From positions 2,056,001-2,120,000 of the forward strand of contig NZ_CP063203.1 in NCBI RefSeq assembly GCF_019904255.1: DNA of 64,000 nucleotides, in the 5' to 3' direction. The stretch comes from Marixanthomonas sp. SCSIO 43207. Its GTDB lineage: Bacteria > Bacteroidota > Bacteroidia > Flavobacteriales > Flavobacteriaceae. Of this stretch, positions 8,365-16,428 are shown piece after piece (positions within the stretch are counted from its first letter, which is position 1; the number at the start of each line of letters is the position of its first letter). The notes below the pieces were generated by a model, which ran no database searches, was not told where the DNA came from, and worked only from the letters and a program-made list of their open reading frames with translations. The translations under genes and the position numbers were made by a program.

Positions 8365-9198
8365 ATGATTCAAATAGGAAAACACCAAACGCTTACCATT
8401 TTAAGAGAAACTGATCCTGGATTGTATCTAGGAGATGATTCAGAAAGCGAAATATTATTACCACACAAGTACAAGCCCGATCATTTTGAAATAGGTGACG
8501 AAATACACGTTTTTGTTTATTTGGATAACGAAGAACGTCCCATAGCTACAACTTTGGAGCCTTACGTAACGTTAAATGAGTTTGCCTACCTTCAATGTTG
8601 TGATGTAAACAAATACGGTGCTTTTATGGATTGGGGCCTAGAAAAACAGTTGTTTGTTCCTTTCAAAGAACAAGCACGACCAATGAAAGAAGGTAGCTGG
8701 TATATTGTTTATTTATATTTGGATGACAAAACAAACAGATTGGTAGGCTCTAGCAAGACCAATCGCTTTTTAGATAATACTTCTGTTACAGTAGAGAAAT
8801 TTGAAAAAGTATTTATTCTTGTTACCCATATAACCGACAAAGGAGCCAATGTAATTGTCAACGGAAAGCATCACGGACTCATATACATTGATGATATATT
8901 TGAAGATATACGAAGCGGAGACCAATTAGACGCATATGTAAAAAAAGTGCGTCATGACAATAAAATTGATATTGTTTTACAAGCTCCTGGTTACCGAAGT
9001 ATAGAGCCCAACGCTAACTATATTCTAGATGAATTGAAAGCAGCAGGAGGATTTTTACCACTTCACGATAAAAGCGATCCTGAAACAATTAAAAACGAAT
9101 TAGGATTAAGTAAAAAAAGCTTTAAAAAAGCAATAGGAAGTCTTTACAAAGACAAACAAATTTTAATAAAAAGCGACGGAATAGAATTAATAGAATAG
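8365..9198 (+). CDS. S1-like RNA-binding protein, CvfB family
   Basis: A 277-residue cytoplasmic protein with the layout of CvfB/YitL: several S1-like OB-fold segments and a C-terminal winged helix (about residues 215-277, ending KDKQILIKSDGIELIE). The S1-type stretches include CDVNKYGAFMDWGLEKQLFVPF and the later DKGANVIVNGKHHGLIY. CvfB proteins bind RNA and affect virulence gene expression in staphylococci; the role here is not known. The start is the ATG at 8365 (MIQIGKHQTL), not the GTG six bases upstream, which overlaps the promoter element. It ends one base before a convergent gene. Confidence 0.88.
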   Translation: MIQIGKHQTLTILRETDPGLYLGDDSESEILLPHKYKPDHFEIGDEIHVFVYLDNEERPIATTLEPYVTLNEFAYLQCCDVNKYGAFMDWGLEKQLFVPFKEQARPMKEGSWYIVYLYLDDKTNRLVGSSKTNRFLDNTSVTVEKFEKVFILVTHITDKGANVIVNGKHHGLIYIDDIFEDIRSGDQLDAYVKKVRHDNKIDIVLQAPGYRSIEPNANYILDELKAAGGFLPLHDKSDPETIKNELGLSKKSFKKAIGSLYKDKQILIKSDGIELIE

Positions 9199-9199
9199 A

Positions 9200-9754
9200 T
9201 TAATATTCATTTACTTGAATACTTATAGTGCTTTTATTGCCTCTGTTTCTGTACAATGTTAAATTTGATTGCCTATAGTAGGGGTTATAATAATAAGGAT
9301 TCCCATAATAAGGGTTTCCATAATAAGGCATTGACTGGTTTTTGTATACTGAATTTTGCACCGGTGAATATTCATCATCAGCATATACTTTGAAGCGGTT
9401 AGCATCATTAAATCCGGGTTTTGCAAATTGATTATTCAATCGAGTAGTAAAAGGATTATCGCCGGTAGCTTTTGAGTCAATAAAATTATTGTCTTTAGTG
9501 GCGGCAGAAAACATATCTACAGGCTGCCAATACTCATTTGATGAAACCACAACTGGCGCTATTTCTGGTACTAATATTGAAATACTACTAAAAAAATCTT
9601 GTTTTGCATCAAACGGGTGATAGGGGATTAAGTCTAATCCTTTAATTTCTATAGATGGGACAGCATCGATAGAAAAGCCTTTCGTCTCAAAATCAGATTG
9701 AGCGACTGCTAAAACAGGAAATAAAACTAGTAAAAGGAAAAACTTTTTCATCAT
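9200..9754 (-). CDS. Secreted protein of unknown function with PYYGN repeats
   Basis: A 184-residue protein with the signal peptide MMKKFFLLLVLFPVLAVAQ. The middle is unrecognised. The C-terminal third carries a Tyr-rich repeat (PYYGN, PYYGN, PYYYN, PYYRQ) and then a short basic end. Repeats of this sort can be sticky or membrane-associating, but no function can be assigned. It lies just downstream of the C1 peptidase on the same strand (27-base gap) and is probably co-transcribed with it. Confidence 0.75.
   Translation of the reverse strand: MMKKFFLLLVLFPVLAVAQSDFETKGFSIDAVPSIEIKGLDLIPYHPFDAKQDFFSSISILVPEIAPVVVSSNEYWQPVDMFSAATKDNNFIDSKATGDNPFTTRLNNQFAKPGFNDANRFKVYADDEYSPVQNSVYKNQSMPYYGNPYYGNPYYYNPYYRQSNLTLYRNRGNKSTISIQVNEY
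9275..9334 (-). repeat. 15-bp tandem repeat coding for PYYGN units
   Basis: The core ATAATAAGG recurs at 9290, 9305 and 9320 with a period of exactly 15 bases, and a diverged copy starts at 9275. It lies wholly inside the preceding coding region in phase with the codons, so copy changes would add or remove five residues without a frameshift. Confidence 0.8.
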
Positions 9755-9781
9755 TGTAATGATATCAAATTTTAAGCCAAA

Positions 9782-10903
9782 TTACAAAGATAGCTTCTTT
9801 GAAGTAGCTTTTGGTACAGCATCTTTATGTACCATAATACTTATTGTTTTTAGTTTCATATAAGCCTCGCTAAAATACACATAACCGCCATTGGCTGTTC
9901 TGCTTTCATCGGTGCCCCAGCTGTTTTTAACCTTGTAATATTTAGTTCCATTCTGGTCACGTAGCATACCAGTAATGTGCATTAAATGATCATCTGTAGT
10001 ATTATAATTTTCAAACTCGGCTTGACGGTATTCTTGGGTGATATTTTTTTCAGGATAAATGCCTTGCAATGCTTTAATATTATTTTCTGAAACTTCAGGA
10101 ATCACAGCAACTCCGTCTTTTGAAGAAAAAGTACGTTCGCTTACATCACAATCTAGTTCTACAGTAAATCCGTTTTGTAAAGCGTGATCAATGGTAGCCA
10201 TCATTTCTTGCAAAGGAACATTGTAAAAGCTTCCATTACTCCAGTTATCAGGAATATTCAAAATAAATTGTGAATAAAAAGGAGCTTGAGTGAAAGAAGT
10301 AATACTTACATAATCTTGAGGATTCAGTTTTGTCATTTTTAAAAATGATTGAGGCGTGTATTCTTTACCTTGATACTGAAATGTTTTTGGGTTGCTTCCT
10401 AAGTACGCATCCAAAACTCCGGCAGTTGCTTGTCTCCATTTTGGGCTCAATTCACGTGCCGGGTTATCAATATAGGTTTGTAGCATAGCTTTTAAGACAG
10501 CTACTAGTTCTGCATGATTATAACTTTCTTCATTGGCAAACAAACCACTATAAGCTTCTTGAGGTACCAGACCATAATCACGAACAGAATTAACAACATC
10601 GTGAGCCAAACCACCTTCGCTAAATTGAGCTTTACCTTGACGCATGATAAAATTTTCAGCCTTTTTTGGGTAGGTGTTACGTACTTGATACATTTCAGAA
10701 AGGTTGATTTCTTTTCCGGTTAACCGTATTATTTCAGATTCTAAAAAAGAAGAAGTGGAAAAGCTCCAGCAAGTTCCCGTTCGGCCTTGGCTTATAACGG
10801 GTGTAGTTTCCAGATCAATTTCAGTAGTGAACTTATAAGCTTCTTGAGCAGTTATAGTTAGTGTTGAAAGGATTATTCCGAAGAAAAATAATAGATTTTT
10901 CAT
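9782..10903 (-). CDS. Secreted C1-family (bleomycin hydrolase-type) cysteine peptidase
   Basis: A 373-residue papain-fold peptidase of the C1B/bleomycin hydrolase-like group. The signal peptide is MKNLLFFFGIILSTLTITAQ. The nucleophile Cys45 sits in GRTGTCWSFSTSSFLESE, the His in DDHLMHITG and the Asn in YKVKNSWGTD. This group usually acts as an aminopeptidase. The export signal means this copy works outside the cytoplasm, unlike classical cytoplasmic bleomycin hydrolase. The start is the ATG at 10903; an ATG nine codons upstream would spoil the signal peptide. Confidence 0.9.
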   Translation of the reverse strand: MKNLLFFFGIILSTLTITAQEAYKFTTEIDLETTPVISQGRTGTCWSFSTSSFLESEIIRLTGKEINLSEMYQVRNTYPKKAENFIMRQGKAQFSEGGLAHDVVNSVRDYGLVPQEAYSGLFANEESYNHAELVAVLKAMLQTYIDNPARELSPKWRQATAGVLDAYLGSNPKTFQYQGKEYTPQSFLKMTKLNPQDYVSITSFTQAPFYSQFILNIPDNWSNGSFYNVPLQEMMATIDHALQNGFTVELDCDVSERTFSSKDGVAVIPEVSENNIKALQGIYPEKNITQEYRQAEFENYNTTDDHLMHITGMLRDQNGTKYYKVKNSWGTDESRTANGGYVYFSEAYMKLKTISIMVHKDAVPKATSKKLSL

Positions 10904-10984
10904 TAGTTTTAAGTAAATATGGATTAACATAGAATTATTCCCAGCTTCAAGGGAATTAGTATCTTTACCGTAAAAATATAAAAT

Positions 10985-11824
10985 ATGAGTACACCTGACT
11001 GGAAAACAGCTAAAGAATATTCAGATATCACTTATAAAAAGGCAAATGGCGTAGCCCGAATTGCTTTTAACCGTCCCGATGTTCGCAATGCGTTTCGACC
11101 TAAAACCACTTCTGAATTGCTGGATGCTTTTCACGATGCACAGGAAGATACCAGTGTTGGTGTGGTATTATTATCTGCCGAAGGTCCTTCTTCTAAAGAT
11201 GGCGTCTATAGTTTTTGTAGTGGTGGTGATCAAAAAGCCCGCGGACACCAAGGTTATGTAGGTGAGGATGGGTACCATCGCTTAAATATTCTGGAAGTTC
11301 AACGGTTAATTCGCTTTATGCCAAAAGCTGTAATTTGTGTAGTCCCTGGTTGGGCTGTTGGTGGCGGTCATAGTTTGCACGTGGTTTGCGATATGACGTT
11401 AGCCAGTAAAGAACATGCTATTTTTAAGCAAACCGATGCCGATGTAACCAGTTTTGACGGTGGCTACGGAAGTGCTTATTTAGCTAAAATGGTAGGGCAG
11501 AAAAAAGCACGTGAAATCTTTTTCCTCGGAAGAAATTACAGCGCACAAGAAGCTTTTGAAATGGGCATGGTAAATGCGGTAATCCCACATGACGAATTAG
11601 AACAAACTGCTTATGAATGGGCGCAGGAAGTGTTAGGAAAGTCACCAACTTCTATAAAAATGCTAAAATTTGCAATGAATCTAACCGATGACGGAATGGT
11701 CGGGCAACAAGTATTTGCAGGGGAAGCAACAAGGCTTGCTTATATGACAGAAGAAGCTAAAGAAGGACGAGATGCCTTTTTAGAAAAAAGAAAGCCAAAT
11801 TTTGATAAAAAGTGGTTGCCTTAA
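10985..11824 (+). CDS. menB: 1,4-dihydroxy-2-naphthoyl-CoA synthase
   Basis: Crotonase-fold enzyme that closes the ring of o-succinylbenzoyl-CoA to give DHNA-CoA in menaquinone synthesis. The 279-residue length is normal. Typical MenB blocks are visible: VARIAFNRPDVRNAFRPKT, FCSGGDQKARG, VVPGWAVGGGHSLHVVCD, FDGGYGSAYLA and the C-terminal [21 protein letters not shown] -7-like TATCTTTA lies about 17 bases upstream. A broken copy of its last 47 codons lies at 16272-16415. menA, menC and menE are not nearby. No terminator follows. Confidence 0.98.
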   Translation: MSTPDWKTAKEYSDITYKKANGVARIAFNRPDVRNAFRPKTTSELLDAFHDAQEDTSVGVVLLSAEGPSSKDGVYSFCSGGDQKARGHQGYVGEDGYHRLNILEVQRLIRFMPKAVICVVPGWAVGGGHSLHVVCDMTLASKEHAIFKQTDADVTSFDGGYGSAYLAKMVGQKKAREIFFLGRNYSAQEAFEMGMVNAVIPHDELEQTAYEWAQEVLGKSPTSIKMLKFAMNLTDDGMVGQQVFAGEATRLAYMTEEAKEGRDAFLEKRKPNFDKKWLP

Positions 11825-11881
11825 AATATTTTAAACCTACGTATTTGTTTTTTGTCTTTATACGCGCTAAACTCAAAATTT

Positions 11882-12616
11882 ATGTTCAAATCCAGTAAAG
11901 AATTTGTTGAAGACATTCAGAAAACCTTCGGCTATTCTAAAATGGAAGCTCTCGATTTTACAAAGGTCAAAAATTTTCCTTTAAATGTAACGCAATGTTT
12001 GTATGTAATTGATTGGCAATCGGGTAGTGTAGTGTACCAACGAAACGTGGATAAAATTCTTGGTTATTCGGAAGAAGAATTCACTATGGAGAAAATCTTG
12101 GAAATTGCACACCCCAATGATATTCAAATCGTGCGTAGGGCAACGCAAGCAATCGTAAACCATTTGGTTGAAAATAAAAAAATGTCCATGCGGGATACTT
12201 CCCTGAACATTACCTACAGATTTCGAAAGAAAGATGGTACGTATATAAAACTGTTGCGACAATCTTCGTTTTATTCTAGGACCCCCGAAGGAAAATTCAG
12301 GTCAAATATCTCATTGCTAACAGACATATCATTTTTTGATGATTCTGAAATCGTTCAATGGGATTTTATCACGCCTAAAGTTGATCAAGACGAACTGAAG
12401 AAGCGTGTATATGAAGAATTCTCATCCTTATTTACGGCAAGAGAGCTTGAGATAATCAAATTGTTGGCAATAAATCTTACTTCAAATGAAATAGCAGAAA
12501 AATTATTTATAAGTCCACATACCGTAACCACACACCGAAAGAATATGTTGCAAAAAGCACAGTGTAACAATACAGCAGACTTGCTTACATTTTGCCACAA
12601 AATTGGGGTGTTGTAG
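11882..12616 (+). CDS. PAS-LuxR transcriptional regulator
   Basis: A 244-residue protein. A PAS-type sensor domain (about residues 30-150, with QCLYVIDWQSGSVVYQRN and the YRFRKKDGTYIKLLRQ strand) is followed by a C-terminal LuxR/GerE helix-turn-helix (about 183-244, with LFTARELEIIKLLA, SNEIAEKLFISPHTVTTHRK and NMLQKAQ). There is no receiver domain or phospho-acceptor. The start is the ATG at 11882; the TTG ten codons before it has no support. It precedes the alpha/beta hydrolase by 16 bases and probably forms an operon with it. It lies inside the segment flanked by the two menB 3' ends. Confidence 0.9.
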   Translation: MFKSSKEFVEDIQKTFGYSKMEALDFTKVKNFPLNVTQCLYVIDWQSGSVVYQRNVDKILGYSEEEFTMEKILEIAHPNDIQIVRRATQAIVNHLVENKKMSMRDTSLNITYRFRKKDGTYIKLLRQSSFYSRTPEGKFRSNISLLTDISFFDDSEIVQWDFITPKVDQDELKKRVYEEFSSLFTARELEIIKLLAINLTSNEIAEKLFISPHTVTTHRKNMLQKAQCNNTADLLTFCHKIGVL

Positions 12617-12632
12617 AAATTTTTTAGGAAAT

Positions 12633-13424
12633 ATGAAAAAGAAGAGTTGTATTATAAACGGACATCGTATAGGTTATCTTGAGGTAAATCCGATCGCGGA
12701 AAAAACCATTCTTTTTATCCACGGAAATTCTCTTTCTAAAGCCATTTTTACAAAACAACTGGAAAGCCAGCAGTTAAGGGCATTTAGAATGCTGGCGCTG
12801 GATTTACCAGGACACGGCGATTCGCAGTGGTTGGAAACATATTCGGTACATCAGATTGTAGATGATCTTGCAACGTTTTGCAATCAATTAAAACTAAAAA
12901 ACTATACAGTTGTTGGTCATTCTTTCGGCGGACACATGGCCATTCAGGCACTGCCAAAATTGAAAAAATGCATAGGCATGATTTTAATTGGAACGCCACC
13001 TCTACAACTTCCCTTGAATATTGAAGAAGCTTTTATGCCGCACCCTGCAATTCCGTTACTGTTCAAAAAGGTGTTGAGCGAAAGTGAAATGGACCTCTTT
13101 GCGACATCCTTGACGAATAAAGAGCACAAAGATTTTGTAATAGAACAGCTTAAGAATACCGACCCAAATTTTAGGGAAAGTTTGTTACAATCTATCCAAG
13201 AAAGCCAAATGCAAGATGAATTGGAGGTTTTGAATGATAATAATTTACCCATTGCGTTACTGTTTGGAGAAGAGGATGTTTTGGTAAATTTTGAGTACTT
13301 GAAAAAACTTGAAAAAAATGATCTAACAAAATTTACTTTTCAGAAAGTGGAGGGTGCGATGCACTTGCCGCAGGTGGAATTCTCAAAGAGATTAAATTTA
13401 TTATTGAAAAATACATATCGATAG
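12633..13424 (+). CDS. Alpha/beta hydrolase
   Basis: A 263-residue cytoplasmic hydrolase. It has the oxyanion-hole HGNSLS segment (FIHGNSLSKAIF), the nucleophile elbow GHSFGG, a late Asp in LFGEEDVLV and a His in GAMHLPQVE, all expected for the Ser-Asp-His triad. The substrate is unknown; peroxidase-, esterase- and MhpC-like enzymes share this plan. The start is the ATG at 12633 (MKKKSCIINGHRIGYLE). Parts look richer in G+C than the neighbours (about half across 12781-12840 by hand count), consistent with transferred DNA but not proof of it. Confidence 0.88.
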   Translation: MKKKSCIINGHRIGYLEVNPIAEKTILFIHGNSLSKAIFTKQLESQQLRAFRMLALDLPGHGDSQWLETYSVHQIVDDLATFCNQLKLKNYTVVGHSFGGHMAIQALPKLKKCIGMILIGTPPLQLPLNIEEAFMPHPAIPLLFKKVLSESEMDLFATSLTNKEHKDFVIEQLKNTDPNFRESLLQSIQESQMQDELEVLNDNNLPIALLFGEEDVLVNFEYLKKLEKNDLTKFTFQKVEGAMHLPQVEFSKRLNLLLKNTYR

Positions 13425-13748
13425 TTTTGTTCAGTATTATGTTTTCGAAGGACACAGCCGGTATACAGTCTGTAGTGTGAAAGAAGCACGAACTTTTCAA
13501 TTAAGCCCACATCCGAATTTTTAAATTTGGCGTCTTTGTAAATATGCCTTAACTTTTATTAAGCAACTGAATGGCTATGAGCTATATACATTGTTGCCAT
13601 TTTGTTGTTTTTTAGAGTTCAGATTATTTTATTAATTTTTTTTGTGATTAAGTGTTTAATTGAGTACAGTGCGTTTTTTATTTCATTCGACACTTTTGTC
13701 TTTACTCATTATAGACTAAAATTTGTTTAAAAAAGCTAAATCTTTAAT
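13425..13748. other. 324-base non-coding stretch after the hydrolase gene
   Basis: No gene is supported here. It holds an imperfect palindrome (13564-13607) and a promoter-like TCTTTG followed by ATG CCT TAA near 13530-13555, that is, a start codon that stops after two codons. The rest is A/T-rich. No tRNA and no clear terminator for the hydrolase gene is seen. Confidence 0.5.
13564..13607. repeat. Imperfect palindrome with 20-base centre
   Basis: CAAC-TG-AATGGC (13564-13575) faces GCCATT-TT-GTTG (13596-13607), giving ten base pairs with a symmetric 2-base internal loop around a 20-base centre that includes TATATACATTG. It does not match the integron attC core rules. Function unknown. Confidence 0.4.
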
Positions 13749-15884
13749 TTATTCCTTTATAAAACGCTGTTCTAAAATTCGATCTTTATTAGATAAACTT
13801 ATGATGTAGATTCCACTGCTATAATCTTCAATATTAAGAATAAAAGTATCCCCATTAACTTTTTGTTTACTTATAAGTCTACCATTTAGATCATAAATAT
13901 TTAGTATGCTATTTTCAAGTTTTTGTGCCAGTTTGACATTTATCCAGTTTTTTGCAGGGTTTGGGTAAATTTTTAGTTGGGAAACGTTATTATCATTAAC
14001 GTTTAATTCGGGGTCAATAAAAATTGAAATAGGCTTTCTTTCAATTATAAGGTCAGGTATTAATGGGTTAGTAATCCGACAAAAATATACACCACTATCA
14101 GATTCTTGTGCATTTACAATATCGTATGTTGGGTCGTTGGCATCTTGAATGCTAGAGCCGTCTTTAAACCATTGAAATTGATTGTTTAATGATGAACTAC
14201 CTTGTCTGTCGTCGGCAGCATATTGGGTCATACTTAATGTAATGTTTGATCCTATACCAGTAACAATATCCTGAGGAGGGTCTGTTGTGAATTGTGGGGA
14301 ATATAAAAAGTTGTTTGGTATAACTTGTAAATAATCAGATAGAACAACATTAATATCTTCAAATTGATAATTGTTATTTCGAATTAAAACAGCTTCAAGA
14401 TTAGCATTACCAGAAAAATTTGGAATATTTCCAAATAAAGAATTACCATCAACAATTAGCATGGTATTAGAGCTTAAATTGTTAAAAGAGATAGGTATTT
14501 CTCCTTCTAGGTTGTTGTTTGCCAAGAAAATCCCCGTTATCACTTCAGCTCCATTTATTACACCAGTTCTAACGCCGTGCCATTTTCTTGGTTGAAGATT
14601 ACTTGTCCAATTGGCATTATTAACCCAATTGTCGCCATTGGTATTACTATAAAAACTTGAGAGTATATTCAAATCTGTTTGTTGTATTACTTCTGCCCTA
14701 TTTAATTTCAATACCACTCTTTTAGAAGCACCATTTTCAACATATAAAAAAAGCGGATTTATTGTATCTCCATCTACACCGAAAGAATTTCCTAAATAAA
14801 GTCCATTTAAATTTGGTGTTATAGGTGCGGTCCCTGTGCTTGAAGAAGTTATAATGTCCATTAAGTCATAATTGGAACCATTAGTGGAGGAATAAACATA
14901 TATACCAATGTGAGTACCATTATAGCTCAAGGCTGCAAAACCAGACGAAGTATATGAGAGCGATTGTCCAAACAAATTTGAAATCGCATTTGTCTCTGGA
15001 ATTAATTCTTGATTTGGATTGGATGGATAGAATCCCATAGAGTTCCTTAAATAAACAAACACCTTCCCTTTTGAAGCTACAATTAATTCATTATTGCTAG
15101 CAATTAAGTTTGCACCAAAAAGATCCCCAGGTTCTAAATTAGGTGGAATAATGTCCGGAAGATTATTATTACCCGGTCCATTTTCACTTATTGTTAGTTG
15201 TAGTATTCTACCAGTATTGCTATTTGAACCTGTTGCTGATACCAGTAAGTTTTGTCCAGACCATGCTAGTCCTGCCCCAAAAAGTTCATTAGGTTGCCCA
15301 AATTCATTCAAAAAGGCATTATCAATATCTTCTACCCAGCCTGTAGCAGTTCGTCTCAAAATGGACACGCCGCCTCTACTATTATTATAATTACAAGCGC
15401 CAACTGCAATTCGAACACCATTATTACTTGAAAAGGGCTTACCAATTGCTACTGACTCCCCAAAACCCCCACCACATCCACCTACTACAATACTAAAGTA
15501 GGTTTCTTCCCAAATCCCTGCTTGATTTTCAAAAATAAAAACATGAGAATTGCTTTGAATTACCATTAAATTTTCAGTTAGAGAAAAATCTATGCTATGT
15601 CCAAAACCAGATACAGCAAATGATGGAGTAATTGTTTGACTTAATGTCCAATTACCATTTATTCTATTGTAAACATACACTTTACTATCTTGTTGTGCAG
15701 TTATTAGCATAGTATCATCAACAACTTTAATCTTATGACCAAACCCATCGAGATTATTTCCTGATGTGTTAGGGTCATCTATTTGCTGGGTCGTGTAGTA
15801 CAAAGCATCCCTAGTCATTGCTGGGGTTTGAGATGCAATTTCACTTGCTGTAAAAATTAAGAAAAGGATTATTAGCTTTTTCAT
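13749..15884 (-). CDS. T9SS-exported LRR/Ig-like surface protein
   Basis: A 711-residue protein with the signal peptide MKKLIILFLIFTASEIASQ. Residues about 35-390 hold FG-GAP/beta-propeller-like repeats (repeated FGxSxxxxxx and VYVYxR patterns). An LRR cap and short leucine-rich region follow (LNILSSFYSNTNGDNW, about 400-510), then an Ig-like domain (about 530-615, with QFQWFKDGSSI and DSGVYFCRITNP). The last 80 residues are a type A T9SS sorting domain (LKIYPNPAKNWINVKL ... GIYIISL). It is probably displayed on the surface or secreted; ligand unknown. It lies inside the segment bounded by the two menB ends and is transcribed toward the hydrolase gene. Confidence 0.88.
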   Translation of the reverse strand: MKKLIILFLIFTASEIASQTPAMTRDALYYTTQQIDDPNTSGNNLDGFGHKIKVVDDTMLITAQQDSKVYVYNRINGNWTLSQTITPSFAVSGFGHSIDFSLTENLMVIQSNSHVFIFENQAGIWEETYFSIVVGGCGGGFGESVAIGKPFSSNNGVRIAVGACNYNNSRGGVSILRRTATGWVEDIDNAFLNEFGQPNELFGAGLAWSGQNLLVSATGSNSNTGRILQLTISENGPGNNNLPDIIPPNLEPGDLFGANLIASNNELIVASKGKVFVYLRNSMGFYPSNPNQELIPETNAISNLFGQSLSYTSSGFAALSYNGTHIGIYVYSSTNGSNYDLMDIITSSSTGTAPITPNLNGLYLGNSFGVDGDTINPLFLYVENGASKRVVLKLNRAEVIQQTDLNILSSFYSNTNGDNWVNNANWTSNLQPRKWHGVRTGVINGAEVITGIFLANNNLEGEIPISFNNLSSNTMLIVDGNSLFGNIPNFSGNANLEAVLIRNNNYQFEDINVVLSDYLQVIPNNFLYSPQFTTDPPQDIVTGIGSNITLSMTQYAADDRQGSSSLNNQFQWFKDGSSIQDANDPTYDIVNAQESDSGVYFCRITNPLIPDLIIERKPISIFIDPELNVNDNNVSQLKIYPNPAKNWINVKLAQKLENSILNIYDLNGRLISKQKVNGDTFILNIEDYSSGIYIISLSNKDRILEQRFIKE

Positions 15885-16271
15885 TATTTTAGTATTAAGT
15901 TATTAATTTAAAAACACAGTAAATTATTGATTAATAAAATCTTAAGTTGGTAATTGTAATTTTGATTGCCTATAATTTATTACTGTAACTATCATCGATT
16001 ATTAGATATTTTTACTGAGAACCTTCTTCTTTAACCCTTTATCGATAAACACATTCAGCTTGTAATTCCAATGTTTTAGTTTTTCTTTGATTCAATGCCA
16101 ATTTAGTTGTTGCTGTAGTTATTTATGTGACATAATGAATGACAACTTTCTCATAATAGCTAGTTTGCTATCAAAGCTATACCAAATTAAAAATCAAAAC
16201 AATACCTAGCGATAGGTATATTTTTCTTTTGAGAATTCTTATTTAATACTTAGTTCCTCTTACCTTTATAA
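15885..16271. other. Non-coding stretch between the T9SS gene and the menB remnant
   Basis: A 387-base A/T-rich region with no supported gene. It contains a small hairpin at 16202-16219 (ATACCTA, GCGA, TAGGTAT) followed by T-rich sequence. Recognisable menB similarity begins only at about 16272, so the left recombination junction should lie close to that point. Confidence 0.5.
16202..16219. repeat. 7-bp hairpin with GCGA loop
   Basis: ATACCTA (16202-16208), GCGA and TAGGTAT (16213-16219) form a perfect stem followed by ATTTTTCTTTT. It is a weak terminator candidate on the plus strand, or a recombination scar. No gene upstream on that strand obviously needs it. Confidence 0.35.
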
Positions 16272-16415
16272 CTTGTCGAAGAAGGTATGATAAGCAAGTA
16301 ATTGTTCGAAGGAGAAGCTACACGTTTAGCATACATGACCGAAGAGGCTAAAGAAGGTCGAGATGCCTTTTTAGAAAAACGGAAACCTAATTTTGATAAA
16401 AAATGGTTGCCTTAA
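16272..16415 (+). pseudogene. menB: 3' remnant of a second menB
   Basis: This 144-base stretch matches the last 48 codons (with stop) of the intact menB at 11681-11824 in the same length. The last 34 residues (from [12 protein letters not shown] to FDKKWLP) are identical, yet about a dozen of those codons differ at silent positions (for example AGG/CGT, CTT/TTA, AGA/CGG). The first 13 codons are poorly conserved, with an in-frame TAA or compensating small indels. No start and no 5' part exist, so it is dead. Silent-only divergence means it came from a MenB lineage that stayed under selection, not from a recent local duplication. Confidence 0.9.
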
Positions 16416-16428
16416 CATTTAGGCAACC
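16405..16428. terminator. Hairpin shared by the menB remnant and the convergent desaturase gene
   Basis: GGTTGCCT (16405-16412) at the end of the menB remnant pairs with AGGCAACC (16421-16428) inside the end of the fatty-acid hydroxylase gene, leaving an 8-base loop. A T-rich run follows on the plus strand. It looks like a terminator for a menB gene that once ended here. The intact menB has no such structure after it. Confidence 0.5.

Noticed and set aside
13564..13607. Integron attC site
   Set aside because: The arms lack the RYYYAAC and GTTRRRY core sequences, and there is no integrase or cassette array.
11825..16271. Integrase-driven genomic island in menB
   Set aside because: No integrase, transposase or clear att repeats lie between the two menB ends; the flanking similarity is homologous coding sequence with silent changes, which fits homologous recombination better.
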